64,000 nt of DNA from Cladochytrium replicatum (Eukaryota > Chytridiomycota > Chytridiomycetes > Cladochytriales > Cladochytriaceae). Where the stretch lies: NCBI GenBank assembly GCA_025526935.1, contig JAHLKD010000012.1:620001-684000 (forward strand), in the 5' to 3' direction. This document shows positions 11,474 to 23,048 of the stretch, one piece after another (position 1 is the first letter of the stretch; every line of letters starts with the position of its first letter). The position numbers and the translations under genes are program-made. The notes under the pieces are model-generated. The model made no database searches. It was not told where the DNA came from and saw only the letters and a list, made by a program, of their open reading frames with translations.

Positions 11474-12893
11474 TCATCCATACCACCGCGAACCGTCGAG
11501 CACAACTTCTTCTCGATGTGGTATCATGGTCTTGGATATGTTATACTTCCGGATCAGCTCCTGGAAACCGAGAATTGAGCATCAGATGGCCAAACAGTTG
11601 CGTTCGGCATCACCTTCCACATGGCAACATCAATATCGACGATCGCTTGCCGTTTCTTCACGCCTTGCGTAACCTCGTCCATTGTCGGCCGCTCAGCGGT
11701 CCTGAGCATAGGCTCGTCGCCAAAAACCTCTGCCTTCCCCTCTCTCACAAGGAAGGCAACGTAAAATACATTCTCCACTGTCTGTGCGAAGGAGCGTGGG
11801 TTGACCACAAACCTCCAGTATGGAACACCGTCATTATTCGAGAGTTCGGCCAATTCGGCGTAGATGGCTTGAACGTTGTTTGCCGTTTCGTTTTTTTGCT
11901 CTTCGATTTCCGAATCTTTCAGCTGGAGCAAAATGATTTTACCACAAACAATGATATATTTAGCGACATCGCTTTGAAAATTCACGATAGATCTTGAACT
12001 AACCTCCTTTGGCTTTTGCAAAGCTGCGTTATCAATGACGAGTTTCCTGTTCTGTCTCTGCACTTGTGCTCGTTCTTTCGCCTTCACTTCCAATGGTCCC
12101 AGCATGAATCCGCATGTTCTTGCGGAGCGCAACCATTTCTTTGCTATGGATCCGACGGCATCCCACTGAATATCGCTCCCACGTGAGTCTGCACCGTCTT
12201 CGTCGTCGTCGTGGCTGTTCTGCCCGGCGTTGTCAGACTGGAGGTGCTGGCCAAGTTTGACAACAAATTCGTCAATGCTGAATGATCCAGAGTCCATTCT
12301 CATGTTTGTTGCCCGCTGGTTCGCTACGTCCGCCGCGAGGATAAGAATGCGAGAGTCAAGAATTCCCTCTTGCGGAGCGGTAACTGAATAGTTTCCGAAT
12401 TTAAAGTTTTATGGGAAATGGCAGCATCTATTTGTGAGTAGCCCACCTCGCTTGTGAAGCTTTTCCGCTTTCTCGAGTGTTTCGACAAGTCCCGATAAAT
12501 CATCGGCCCCGATATACACTTCTCTATTTTCTAATGCAACATTTGAAAGTGTTTAACCCATGGGACAATGTAGGTGGAAGTGCAGCTCTCACCCACGAGA
12601 TCCTTCTGCAGCTTGCGATACTCCATCCTCAGCGCTCTCCTTTGCGCGGGAGTTTCATGAGCCCGTTTTCTTCTCAGATCGTCATCGCCGTCTCCGCCGT
12701 CCTCATCGGTCTCGTAATCGTCGTTCTCGTCCCCCTCCTCATCGTCCTCCCCAGCTTCATCCTGCACTTCTTCCTCCTCCTCTACTACTCGCTGCTTCTT
12801 TGATCGCGAATTTGCAGTCTTCACTTCCACAATCTCGTCCTCGTCGTCCTCGTCATCGTCATCGCGCAATCTTCTCCGTTGCTTCGAGCCCAT
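11474..12893 (-). CDS. NSE4: Nse4 kleisin subunit of the SMC5/6 complex
   Basis: Non-SMC element 4 bridges the SMC5 and SMC6 heads and belongs to the DNA-repair/SUMO-ligase complex in the nucleus. The start at 12893 opens a very acidic, Lys/Arg-rich head (MGSKQRRRLRDDDDEDDEDE). Then come SFSIDEFVVKLGQHL and DIQWDAVGSIAKKWLRSART, the Nse4 core, and VPYWRFVVNPRSFAQTVENV in the C-terminal winged-helix region. The last exon ends IRKYNISKTMIPHREEVVLD to RWYG, stop at 11474. The frame change near 11570-11620 is explained by a 53-nt intron (GTGATG...TTCCAG) that joins DVAMWK to ELIRKYNIS and restores the conserved W-x-E-L/I. The start codon lies 41 bp from that of the divergent formyltransferase gene. 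Confidence 0.85.
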
Positions 12894-12934
12894 TTGTGGT
12901 TACAGATGCCTCCTGCCTTTTTGGGTCTAATTGC
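12894..12934. promoter_or_regulatory. 41-bp bidirectional promoter space between NSE4 and MTFMT
   Basis: Only 41 bp separate the NSE4 start codon (12893, minus) from the formyltransferase ATG (12935, plus). Any core promoter for either gene must overlap this gap or lie inside the neighbour's first exon. No TATA-like word is visible. The MTFMT frame stays open upstream into the NSE4 exon, but there is no earlier ATG that I would prefer. Confidence 0.5.
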
Positions 12935-14327
12935 ATGCCACATCCCAACCATCCGTTCCGTGTGCTGTTCTTCGGCTCGTCGCACTTTGCGATTCCGTCG
13001 TTGCGGAGACTCATGCAATGCAAGGGTGGGTGCTGGACGTTATTGGCTGGATAGTCGATGTTTGTTTTTTAATGTGGTTTACTTAACGTGTGCAGAGTCG
13101 GGCGAACTCGTTACTGCATTGGAAGTGGTGACTGCACCGGACAACAAGCAGACTAAAATCCCCGAAGTTCCGCTGAAAACGTTTAGTCGAAAAGCTGGAA
13201 TCCCGGTCCACGTTGCACCTCCAAAAACACTGCGAAATTGGCAGGTGGGAAAAATATGGCGGGGACTCAAACAAAAAGCATTCCTGAATCTCACTCCTGG
13301 GATTGTAAAATAGCGGCCAATACTTTCCGAAACTGAAGACTTTGACCTCGGCGTCGTCGTTTCGTTTGGATACTTCCTACCCAAAAGCCTGATCACATCC
13401 TTCCGCTATGGTGCTCTAAATGTGCACCCTTCACTTCTCCCAAGGTATCTATCATCAGAAGCCCTTCTTTGAAGTGGGGATTCCAAAAAAAGCTTTCTTT
13501 GACCGCAGTGTGTGGAATGAAGGCATCGTGGCCCTGCTCCGATCGAACATACAATCTTAAACCAGGATACGAAGGCGGGAGTCTCCATCATTGAGCTTCA
13601 CCATGACAAGTTTGACGCGGGACGAATACTGCTGCAAAGTGAAATTGTATGAATGTGATTATTTTTGTCTCGTGGCTTCCTATTGAATTCGGTTATCTAC
13701 TAGGATGTTCGCCAGGACGCAAAGTATTTGGATCTGCATGACCAGCTCGCGGAACTTGGAGCTTCGGAGCTTATTCGAACTATTCGGGACTTGGACTTGC
13801 GTTCGGTGGGCTAACCAAACATTCTCTGGCCTGCTGATTTATGACCCTTTTCGAATTGGCTTTTTTATCAAAAGGCCAACGCACTAAGTCAAGACGACTC
13901 GCTATCGACTCACGCTCCCAAAATCAGGAAAGAGCAAGCAAACATCAATTGGAATACAGCTACCGCGGATCAAGTATATTTATTGCACCGCGCTCTGGGA
14001 TATCGTGTATGTTAACTCCTGTTCATATTTTCTCATATAACTGACGTACGCTCTAAGGTCCCCATACACTCAACATTTCGAGGGAAAAGAGTCCAGATCC
14101 TCGAGATGGTTCCAACAATGGGGCCAACAGGATTTTCCTCAAATGAAGCACCTGGAATACTGGTGTATTCGAAGGAAAGGGGAATGGTCTTCGTTAGGTG
14201 CAGCGAAGGGTGGATTGGGTGTACCCAGCTCAAAGTGCAGGACCGAAACGTGGTGAATGCAGTGGCGTTCATGAATGGCTACCAGGTAGTGAATGGGCAG
14301 GACAAGTTTGTCCAAGGTGACGCATGA
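12935..14327 (+). CDS. MTFMT: methionyl-tRNA formyltransferase, mitochondrial
   Basis: Transfers a formyl group from 10-formyl-THF to initiator Met-tRNA for mitochondrial translation. The first exon reads HPFRVLFFGSSHFAIPSLRR, the N-terminal Rossmann strand. Later exons give DLGVVVSFGYFLP and LNVHPSLLPR; a splice (GTATCT...ATGAAG) joins this to HRGPAPIEHTI, rebuilding the family's LLPRYRGPAPI site, and then GVSIIELHHDKFDAGRILL. The C-terminal OB-like domain runs to FVQGDA, stop 14325-14327. No long presequence is visible, so mitochondrial location is inferred from the family. The 3' end converges on the carboxypeptidase gene with 77 bp between stops. Confidence 0.85.
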
Positions 14328-14404
14328 GAAAATCCCAAGGTTGTATTTTAGCACTCCTTCAATTTGAAAACGAAAACTGTTTGAGCACGAAACATAAACA
14401 TATG

Positions 14405-17400
14405 TTACACCTTTGATTTGAACCCCTTTCCCGAAGCCTGCCAGTTTGCGTTCGAGATATCATCATTTACACTTTGTGGCATTCCCGAGTTTGTCGAGGT
14501 CAAACATGCCACTCCCGCACTATCGAAAACAAGAATCATTTCAAAAATTGCTCTGCAAAAGTCAGTCCCGACTTTTTCAAGATCCCCGATCTGTATCTGC
14601 TGACCCTTCTGGTTGTTTAGCAGAGGAACTTGGTTGATAAAACGCTGGCTAACCTTAAAGGGTCCTGTATCAAAGCCATTGAATGTGCTTTCCAGAGTGT
14701 AGCTAGATAGCACACCCAACTCTCGACAAAGCACCACGCGAGCTGTAGCCTCTTTTGATCTCTCGACGTTGTACTTTGAACGCCCAAGATCAAAAACGGG
14801 GCACACCTCAGACATGAGTTGCGGGAAGACTTTCTCCAACCCCTCGTGTATTCCCGGCCCGTTCTCGACACCGAAAACAAAGACGTTCTTTCGCCTGGAA
14901 TGACCGTGGAAATCGCACGATAGCTTTGGGGTGAGGATGTAAAAATTTAGCTTGGAAGTGGCGACCGTTTTGTTTGTGGAACTGGGGTTGAAACAACTTA
15001 CGAATGGACGGATCCCTCGGTGGACCAGATACCTCCATAAGGTCTTTGTCCAATAGATCGTTGGAGTCTGTCGTTCCGAAGGTTGCACCCATTGGCGATT
15101 CAAGTCCACGCCAGCCAACGAGCATCGATGGCTTCGGTTTTGTTAGCGTATGCTTTCGTTGGGAGTCGGTGTATGAAGTACCTGCCATTTACCACACCGT
15201 CCGGGTTGAGCATTGGAACAATCTTAAACACACACTTCTTCCGCAAAAACGATGCCTGATCATCGTCACTGAGGAGAAACGAGATGATACCCTTCATGAT
15301 GTAGCTTGCATTAGACTCTCCGGGATGCACCTGTGCAGCATATATCTATACATTAGCGATATGTAATATAGATGGTAATGTTTTGGAACGCGGAACTTAC
15401 GCGAGCCATCAAGGGTATATATCTACGTGATTCAACTGGAGATGATACCACGCTCTCTTTCGTTTTGAGGAGTGATTAAGGAGATTTTAAGTTTCAGCTA
15501 GATAGATTGCTAAATTGCCTGCCAGCTTACCTGGACCGAAATCCGTTATTGTCAAAAGATCACACCGATTGTTACCCAGTGATCGGCAAAGCTCTTGCCA
15601 TCTGCAGCGCATGTGAAAAGTCTTTTCAGCATAGCTTGCGTTCAGGAAATCCTGAGTCATGAACATTAAAATTCAGATGATCAAAAGATGGTGTACTATG
15701 GCCGAAACCTGGAGGTCGCTAAGTGTGTACGGATAGTGGTACGCCAAAAAGCAAGTGTCGTTTTCTTGCTTGAACACCACTGTAAACATAAGAGTGGAAT
15801 ACGTAGGTGCGGCTTTAGAAGATTCTGCGTTCGACTCTTGTGCGTCAGCCTTTTCATCACCAACTTCTTCCGCTTCCACATTTTTTCTGTAGTTATTTCT
15901 TTGTCATAGGAATCATGAGAACTGACGCTCCCATCTCCTTTTTGGCAATTCGCTCCTACCGGAAGTAACAAACGGTATCACCTATTCTCCTCCAACAGTT
16001 TTCGCACTTGGAATACATAACCGGCTGCATTCCTGAAATTTCTCTTCAATATTATTCAATGAAGCTCGACTTGGACTGTTTGGGTTACCGTAATTGAACT
16101 GGCTGCTATTTTTGCTCATGTTTATGATGTTGAACCGATACACGCAGTTTGCAACCATTTTGCGAACGGAGAAATAAAACCACTTGAAACCAATGTTATT
16201 AAATCTTCAGATATTGAATTTTGAAATTCTTACTTGATTGTGCTTTCCTATTTCCGTGTTGATGTCCGACTGCAAAATAAGATTGTATTCCGTATTTGAA
16301 ACCTTTTAAGATAAACAGGTGAGCCACGAATAAGGGTATAGTAGAGTTCAGAACCTTGACTGCAAACTGAAGATTCCCGCTTTCAAATCTTGAGTCAAAC
16401 TGGAGTGTTCTACAAGAACGCATTTGCATCAGCGCCCGTACGTATGACAATTGTGATGCTCACAATGGGTCTTTTGATGCAACCTCTGCACTACGTTGAT
16501 CCATAACATCGTAAACCAGGCTTTGTTGCGATCCGTTTGGATTGAACCCCTTACGTATCTGAGAAGTCTGCTCAAACAGAACTTTCCTGGTGATGCATGT
16601 TGGATCATCCTTTATGAGATTATGCACCCTGTGATACATACTTCAGGGCGCTTGGCGGTCGACGGTATTGGAGCTCCTGCTCCGAAGGACAAACTTGCAT
16701 TTTATGTCGGTCTATGGCTCTGTTTGCAGGCTGAACCATTCGAACTGGACACAGACTCGGAGTGCCATGACCACGATTTGTATGCGATTCCGACGCAAAG
16801 AGTGGAGAAGCCACAAAAGCATCATTCAAATGTTGTTCCGGCAAGAGCGCCTCCATCCGCTTCACAAATTGTGAGTCTTTCTCGATAGAAGAAAACACAT
16901 CCTCTTCCGGACTGTCGAGGGGTGGTGGGAGCTGGAAGGAACGTGCTTGCATTCTTTCCTGGAATGGTAGCTCTGATGGGTTCGCTCCCGCTCGGAGAAC
17001 TGCCATGACCATTCCCGGGATTGAGTTCTGGGATGTCACAGTGCTGCTCATATCAAGTTCTGCATATGTGATGAGCTAAATATTGAATTTTACGTTCCGG
17101 CTTATTCACCTTGGACGATTGAGCCGAGGACAGATATCAGAGCATCCTGACCTCCTGCGTCGATGAAAGCCTTCTTACCCTCATCTATGTCAATGATTCC
17201 TAAGTTGATATTTAGGTAGCCTCTCAGCAGCACCTGCCTGTTTCAACAGCTGTTTTCAGAAAGCGTAGTGCCCCCTTTAACAAATTATCTCCTTTTGTTC
17301 TTTTTGAGAAATTTAAAGGCTTTTCTCTGTCGGATTCATCTGTGCCAACGCCATCAACTTGAGCCTCTCCAAGCTCCTGGCATTTCCACAGTGTGGTGGA

Positions 17401-20332
17401 CCCAAAGTGAGGGGAGCATGCTTTGATGAAGAAAGTCATTCCTCCGAAAACCCGAAGAACGTCCAAAAGTGCATTTTCTGGGGAAATTTTTTGGTGACAT
17501 TATAAAGTTAGGCACATTGTTGTACCCACTGTTTTTTGCAACCACAGCGAGTGCCTCCAAGATGTTCGCCCAAGCTGATGCGCTGCCGTGCTGAGGAACG
17601 GTTGATACAGTCGGTTTGGACTGGACAACGGAAGCGATTACATCGATTAAACCTGCGCGGTACAAACACAATAAATTGTTATCTACGAAACATCGCCATG
17701 AATACTGATGAGTTAAGAGTTGGCGTTCGATTTTACCGCTTTTTGAAGCCCACAGTTTGAGGACTTGATAGGCCGCGGAAATCATTTTGCGGTGCACCAT
17801 TTCTTGTGTTTCCATCACGGGAGATATGGGAACTCCAATGTATAGGGCATGTGGTGTTAGATTCTGCCACCGTTTTAAGAAGTCGATCAAAATCTCGATA
17901 GCCCCATGAAGTCTCAATTTCAAAGTGAGGATTCAAATAATGAACCAACATCGAACTAACCTTGCTAGCATGGCCGCCTTGACGTCTTTCAGTAATATGA
18001 AGAAATAAACATTCTTCCCTTTTAGACAAGGAGAGTAACACTTCATTACCTGTTTTAGATATCCTTATAAGCATTTGAAGAACGTACAAAACCAGCTCAT
18101 CTGATATGCAGAGAACGGTGGGTGCAGGGGTTCCGGGAGAGGTGTGCAATCGATTCCTTCCAACGGCAAACGTGTTAAGCTTTTATCAGAATACTTTCGA
18201 AGAACTACCTTGTGAGAAGATCCTTATATGCCAATTGCAAACATCCTAGCAGGCACACAGTGACATTCTTCTTTAGGAGGAACGTAGTATTTGATGAGGC
18301 GGAGTCTGCAGATCCAGGAGCACATAAAGTAAATGAGGATTGCTGTTGCTGCTGTGTTAGTGGTTGTCCGAGCTGAGGAGCTCCATTAACGATATTTGAC
18401 GTTAGCTCCTTTAGACATGGAACGCTTGGCGAAGTCATAATGGCGGGTGGTGTTAAGATATTTGCAGAGTTTGGCGTGACAGTCTTTAATAATATTGAGA
18501 TAATGATCGTGGAGATTTCAATATCCGGCACAAGCTACGAATGGTGAATCAGAAGTTGATTACAAACATTAGTTGGCCGACCCCACCTTGAGGCATCGAA
18601 GGAGCACATTGACGTTCGGTCGAGCCTTGGAAAAAAAAGCTTTTTGAATTGTGGAGTCTTCAGACACGGTGTGAGTTCAGCACAAGAGCGCAACCAGCGG
18701 CATACCAGCAGACAAAACAGATCCTTCTTTATCCATCATTCTTTTTAACTCCTGGAAATGTCGACTCATTTTCTTTGAGAGCTCTGGTGAAAGCAAAGTC
18801 GATTGCTCGAACATTGGTGAAAGCAGCGGAGGTGACGAATCACCTTCTCTGTCGTATTCTAGTTCTGTCCGGCCGGGGTCACTGGGCGTATCCTCTGAAT
18901 ATCCTAATGTCGCAGTGGAATGTTGATGGCTGCTTTTGTCCTGATCTATTTTGTGATTTTGCAGTTTCAGTAGTTTCAGCGTTCCATTGATTCTTTCGAG
19001 CAATCTAGTGATCGGCGGGGGAAGTATGCTTGCGCCGAGGTTAAAATTCGAGCCAATTCCACCCAAACTGGTCAGTGATCCATTTGGCGAGAGCGGTGTC
19101 GCTGTGGGAATATGTATTACATTTGCTCCTGGTGGCGATGGCTTCGAAGTGTTGGGAACAACCACAGATTCCATTCCCGACCGACCTGCGGCTGCTGCAA
19201 CTCTCTGCGATGAGATCACGACAAGTTCATCCAATTTTCTGTCAATCGTTGTCGCCGAAGGGTCTGAGAGGAATCCCGCCGTCTTTGTTGTATATGCCGT
19301 TGTTCGCCATCCAGTGGGAGTTTGTAATGGCGGTTGGGCTGGAGTGGACGGTTGGATATCAATCAAGTTGACTAACGAAGTCGAGCTGCTCACGGAAGAT
19401 GTTGAGCTTTGGTCAGTTGCCTCTGGAGGGAGAGTTGGCATCAAAGTCTCGCCATTTGTCTGTGCCGTAGTTGAAGCTAGACCATGCTGTGAACTGAAGT
19501 GCAACTATGTCAGGTTGCTGCTAGATTTTAAGAAATCTACTCACAGACTTCCCGCACTCCTGGTGCTTCGAATGACCGCAAACACTCCACTGTACTTCTT
19601 GATCACATGGCGAAGGATGCTGTTTGCATTCTGCTGGTGATTCGGTGGGGACCGTTTTTCCGCCAATCTGCGACCATTTTCAGAACAATTGACGCTTAGC
19701 TGATTCACCGCTGGCGACAGCGTATCATTTTGCGATCTACGGTCCGACTTTTCTTCCTCCTCCAGCTCCAGATTTCCACCAAGCTTTCCACGTTGTCCCC
19801 CAGCATCAAATGTTTGGTCGTCGGTCGCCTTCTGGTTCTGTTTTGTTGCTTTACAGCCAGCCGCACTGCTGGACAGATCTGGCATCGAGCTCGTCGCTTT
19901 TGGTTTCCGGTTGGATCGCGCAACGGTGGTTCTCACCCGACTAACCGATGACGAACCTCTCCCCGAGTTTTCCGTGCCAGGTTCCAAAATCGGCGGCGCA
20001 GATTGTGATCCACATTTCACCTTCCTCGAAGTCTTTTTGATCTTTTTCCCTGATTTCAACTTTGAAGGTGGCGGTGGTAAACTGGGAACCACCACAGAAA
20101 GAACATGGGAGCTGCTATCTCCTGCATCCATTGCATTCATTTTATAATCAAGGATTTGATCATCCAACATGTCTTCAGCCAACAGATCCATTTTCGAATT
20201 TTCCTCGCTGCTTTGCGAGCTCTCGGAGGAATCCGAACTCTTTGAGCTGCTTTCGGGATTTGTTGAAAGAGCATCTGATCCTCTGCCAGCCTTTGATTTC
20301 GTCTGGGATCGCCGCTTCTTTGTCTTCTTCAT
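14405..20332 (-). CDS. cytosolic carboxypeptidase, AGTPBP1/CCP1 (Nna1)-like, M14 family
   Basis: Zinc carboxypeptidase that by family removes glutamate side chains or C-terminal residues from tubulin. The catalytic exons (about 15330-14700) hold MHPGESNASYIMKG (two zinc ligands), FKIVPMLNPDGVVNGRYF, VDLNRQWVQPSERQTPTIYW, CDFHGHSRRKNVFVFGVEN (third ligand) and YTLESTFNGFDTGPFK (catalytic Glu). Upstream exons (about 18150-16200) are helical, ARM-like, for example MVHRKMISAAYQVLKLWAS, as in CCP1. The start is set at MKKTKKRRSQTK (20332). About 600 N-terminal residues are Ser/Lys-rich and low-complexity (20330-18680), longer than in animals. The far N-terminus could belong to a separate gene, but the reading frames run on. 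More than ten introns. Supports a microtubule-rich, flagellated life stage. Confidence 0.75.
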
Positions 20333-20390
20333 TACTGGATCAGAATTGCTCACGTGGGGCCGAGTGATTCTGATTGAGGGCGGACACCCC

Positions 20391-20502
20391 CGGAAAAGAG
20401 AAAGCAACCAAAGGAGCAGCCTGAAAGTGCTTCAGACGATGCTCGAAAAGCCGAAAAGAGAAAGCAACTACCTGAAAGTGCTTCGGATGATGCTCCGAAA
20501 GC
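20391..20502. repeat. two-copy imperfect tandem repeat, about 55-60 bp
   Basis: Two similar copies lie between the divergent carboxypeptidase and START genes. They share AAAAGAGAAAGCAAC and CTGAAAGTGCTTC plus GATGATGCTC. On the plus strand the stretch is open in frame with the START gene and reads like charged protein (EKRKQPKEQPESASDDARKA then EKRKQLPESASDDAPKA), but there is no in-frame ATG after the preceding stop. It may be a promoter-side repeat or remains of a coding segment. Confidence 0.6.
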
Positions 20503-20554
20503 CCGTTGGGTTGATGGTGAAATTTTGCTTGGGTCAGCGAGACACCACATAAGC

Positions 20555-21695
20555 ATGAAGACACCCTACACATCGCAGTTTGCTGATCAGACGGCAGCGG
20601 TAAGTTAGAGATCGCTCAGATTGCATGAGAGTAACTATCTCTCTCCCTTTGTACAGGCTCTGAAAAAGTTGAAAGAGCTGAAAGAAGACCCCCACTGGAC
20701 GGTCCATTCTGATTCGAACGGTGTCAAAATCTGGACCCAGCCAGCTGAAAATGGAGTGGCCATGCCCATGACAAAGGGGGAGACATCGATCGATGGTGTG
20801 CAGCCATTCGATGTGTTCTCGGTAATTGCAATGCCAGCCGCACGTCGGGTGTGGGACGAGCGCTTTGAAGAGCTTCAGGTTTTGGAATCCTTCGGTCCTC
20901 GGTCAGCCAGGTTCCGCGCGAAGCAGAAGGGCGGATTTGCCATTGCGTAAGCTGAATAGGATATCATGTTCAAGAATTATTCTGACAGCTCTCCTTTCCG
21001 AAGAGGCCGCGAATTCGTAGGAATCCAGAGCTGGATGCTCGAAGATGGAGTTTATTACGCGTGCCAATACTCCATCGGTACTTTTCGAATGGTGATCTAT
21101 TCCGACTGAATCCATGTTAACCACATTCTTTGAAACAGAGGACGACACCATTCCTGTCTCTGAAGGTCGCGTCCGTGGCCATATCCACCTTGCTGGTTGG
21201 ATCGTGTCTCCATCCGGCCCGAACTCCGTCACGGTGACCTACATCACCCACGCGGATCCCAAGGGCACCATTCCCTCCGCGATTCTGCTTCTCGTCGTTG
21301 GATCGACCCCGGGCTGCGTTGGAACAGTTAAGAAGTTCATCTCGACTCATGGTGTTCCCCCGCAGCACTTTGCGCCAAACCCGCGCGGGGGGATCGTGAC
21401 TAGAGACGAGACTTATGCTGCCGACGGAGCTGTGTACACTGCCAAGCTCTTCGCCAAGGAAGGAGCAGAGAAGGGCGATCCGTTCTACTTTGTGCTGTCG
21501 AACATCACCTACGGGGATGGTGCGAAAGTTGAAGTGGCCGGAAGCACTGACGCCATGGAGCTTGCTATTGCGGCGGAAGGGGATCCCTTGGTGCCAGGCA
21601 GTGGGAAGGCGTTCATCGTCACACCTACCGGTATAGCCGGAGAAGTTACAATTACGGTCTCAAAGTCATCTGGCGGTGCGATCACTTTGGCTTAA
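20555..21695 (+). CDS. START-domain lipid-transfer protein with extra C-terminal domain
   Basis: START proteins carry or sense single lipids. The first exon is MKTPYTSQFADQTAA, followed by DPHWTVHSDSNGVKIWTQ, the usual start of the fold. A 57-nt intron (GTAAGC...CCGAAG) joins GGFAIA to GREFVGIQSWMLEDG, and the domain closes with GWIVSPSGPNSVTVTYITH, DPKGTIP and GTVKKFI. After it come about 100 residues unlike START (DETYAADGAVYTAKLF, GDGAKVEVAGSTDAMELA, SGKAFIVTPTGIAGEVTITV), rich in small residues and probably beta-sheet; I do not recognise this domain. No signal peptide or membrane anchor, so likely cytosolic. A poly(A) signal AATAAA lies at about 21806. Divergent from the carboxypeptidase gene, 222 bp between starts. 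Confidence 0.75.
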
Positions 21696-21902
21696 TTGTC
21701 ATGAAACAGTTCATTGTATTTTGTTTCAAAATGACGTAGCTGTTTTCAGTTTGCCGTGCATGTTTTTGTTGGTGGGAGTTTTGTTAATGTCTTCATGCTT
21801 TAGTCAATAAAGTAAGGATTCCATGTTGACCAACTCCACGTTTGCAGCTTCTCAAGGCATAGATCTTAAAAGGCCAAATAGTCTCTTCCTATTTCGCAAT
21901 CA

Positions 21903-22910
21903 CTAAAGTTGGTGGGCGACCAACGCGTCCAGAACGGCCTTCCCACCAAGTTTCTCCATCTCCGCGATGGTCTCCGGCTGAATGAACGAGTTTGCTCGAC
22001 GATCCGCAAACACCATCGCGCAAGCTGCGGCCGCGATCGACTTCCCAGGAGCCTTGCACGACCTCGCCAGATGGAGCAAGTAGAAGGACTCCATCTCAAG
22101 GCTCTGCACGTTCTCGATGTTGCTACGAAGGTAGTCCACGAGCCCGGCGTTGGAGTCGTCAAAGGTCTCGTCAATACGTCCCTGGGATGAGTAGAATGAG
22201 TCGGCGGTGACGTTCACGCCTTTGACGACACGTGCGGGAGTCACTTCGGCCTCTAGCGCTTCGACAAGATGGGCAGATAGAGCGGGATTGGCCGGGTGCA
22301 CCTTTGAGAGGTTGTAGGCAAACGAAGGCGACTCTGCGTGAGCGTTGTCGAGGAAGAAGTCGACGTTGCGGGTGAGGAGAGCAGAGCCCTCTGAAGCGAC
22401 AACGATCTGCCCGATCTGGCCGGATCCAATGGCTCCGCAAGATCCGAAGCGGATGATTGCCATGGGACCGTCCACCACAGCACGGCACTCCCTGACAAAG
22501 AAGTCCATCATCGGCGCACCCTGTGCGAGCAAAAATAAATCTGTGTAAATTCATTGCAAGGAACCCACCAGCAGCAGCGAGGGACATTACCATGCCGATG
22601 GCCACAATCGAAACTGGAACGCCCTTGTATGCCTGCGTGATTGTCACGAAGCCTCGCTTCGACACAACCTCGATGGCTTCGGAAGGCGACTATATGTTTT
22701 GCGAGGGTAAGGGCTCTCTTTTGGTACGTCTGGATATCAACTTACATCCAGCATTGCCTTCAGCACATTTGCTCGATGGGGGTCTCCAACAACCGCGATC
22801 CTCTGGGCGCATTCACCAACCTTTGTGGCTACGTGGTAGGTGCGTCCGTCAGCATCGACGGGGAAGTTTGCATTGCCGTACGAGCTCTTTCCAACGAGTT
22901 TGGTCGCCAT
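21903..22910 (-). CDS. nucleoside phosphorylase (PNP/uridine phosphorylase family, NP-I)
   Basis: Phosphorolysis of purine nucleosides or uridine in salvage. The start at 22910 gives MATKLVGKSSYGNANFPVDA, then IAVVGDPHRANVLKAML, the phosphate-binding opening of the hexameric NP-I group. The middle exon has VSIVAIGM; the last has IIRFGSCGAIGSGQIGQIVV and the ribose/base-site motif SLEMESFYLLHLAR. It ends ALVAHQL. Length (about 290 aa) fits. Substrate cannot be set by eye: GRIDETFDDSNAGLVDYL resembles the uridine phosphorylase-like eukaryotic branch more than classic trimeric PNP. At least three short introns. Converges on the START gene (207 bp). Confidence 0.8.
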
Positions 22911-23048
22911 CAGGATTCAGTGGTCGAGCAAAATCAGAAATTTTGAGGTACATCGCCACGATTAGGTGTGGGGTATTTATTGAATCGATTTAGCAACACT
23001 CGAAAGAGCAGTCAGTACGACTAGTTAAACAAGCTTCGCTGGCATGTA

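Noticed and set aside
11540-11625. Apparent frameshift near the end of NSE4 (frame ends in QFSVSRS and resumes shifted as ELIRKYNIS)
   Set aside because: A 53-nt intron with donor GTGATG and acceptor TTCCAG restores the frame and puts the conserved Trp next to ELIRKYNIS, so no mutation is needed.
13436-13530. Apparent break in the formyltransferase gene after LLP
   Set aside because: Splicing GTATCT...ATGAAG yields LLPRHRGPAPIEHTI, the expected active-site sequence.
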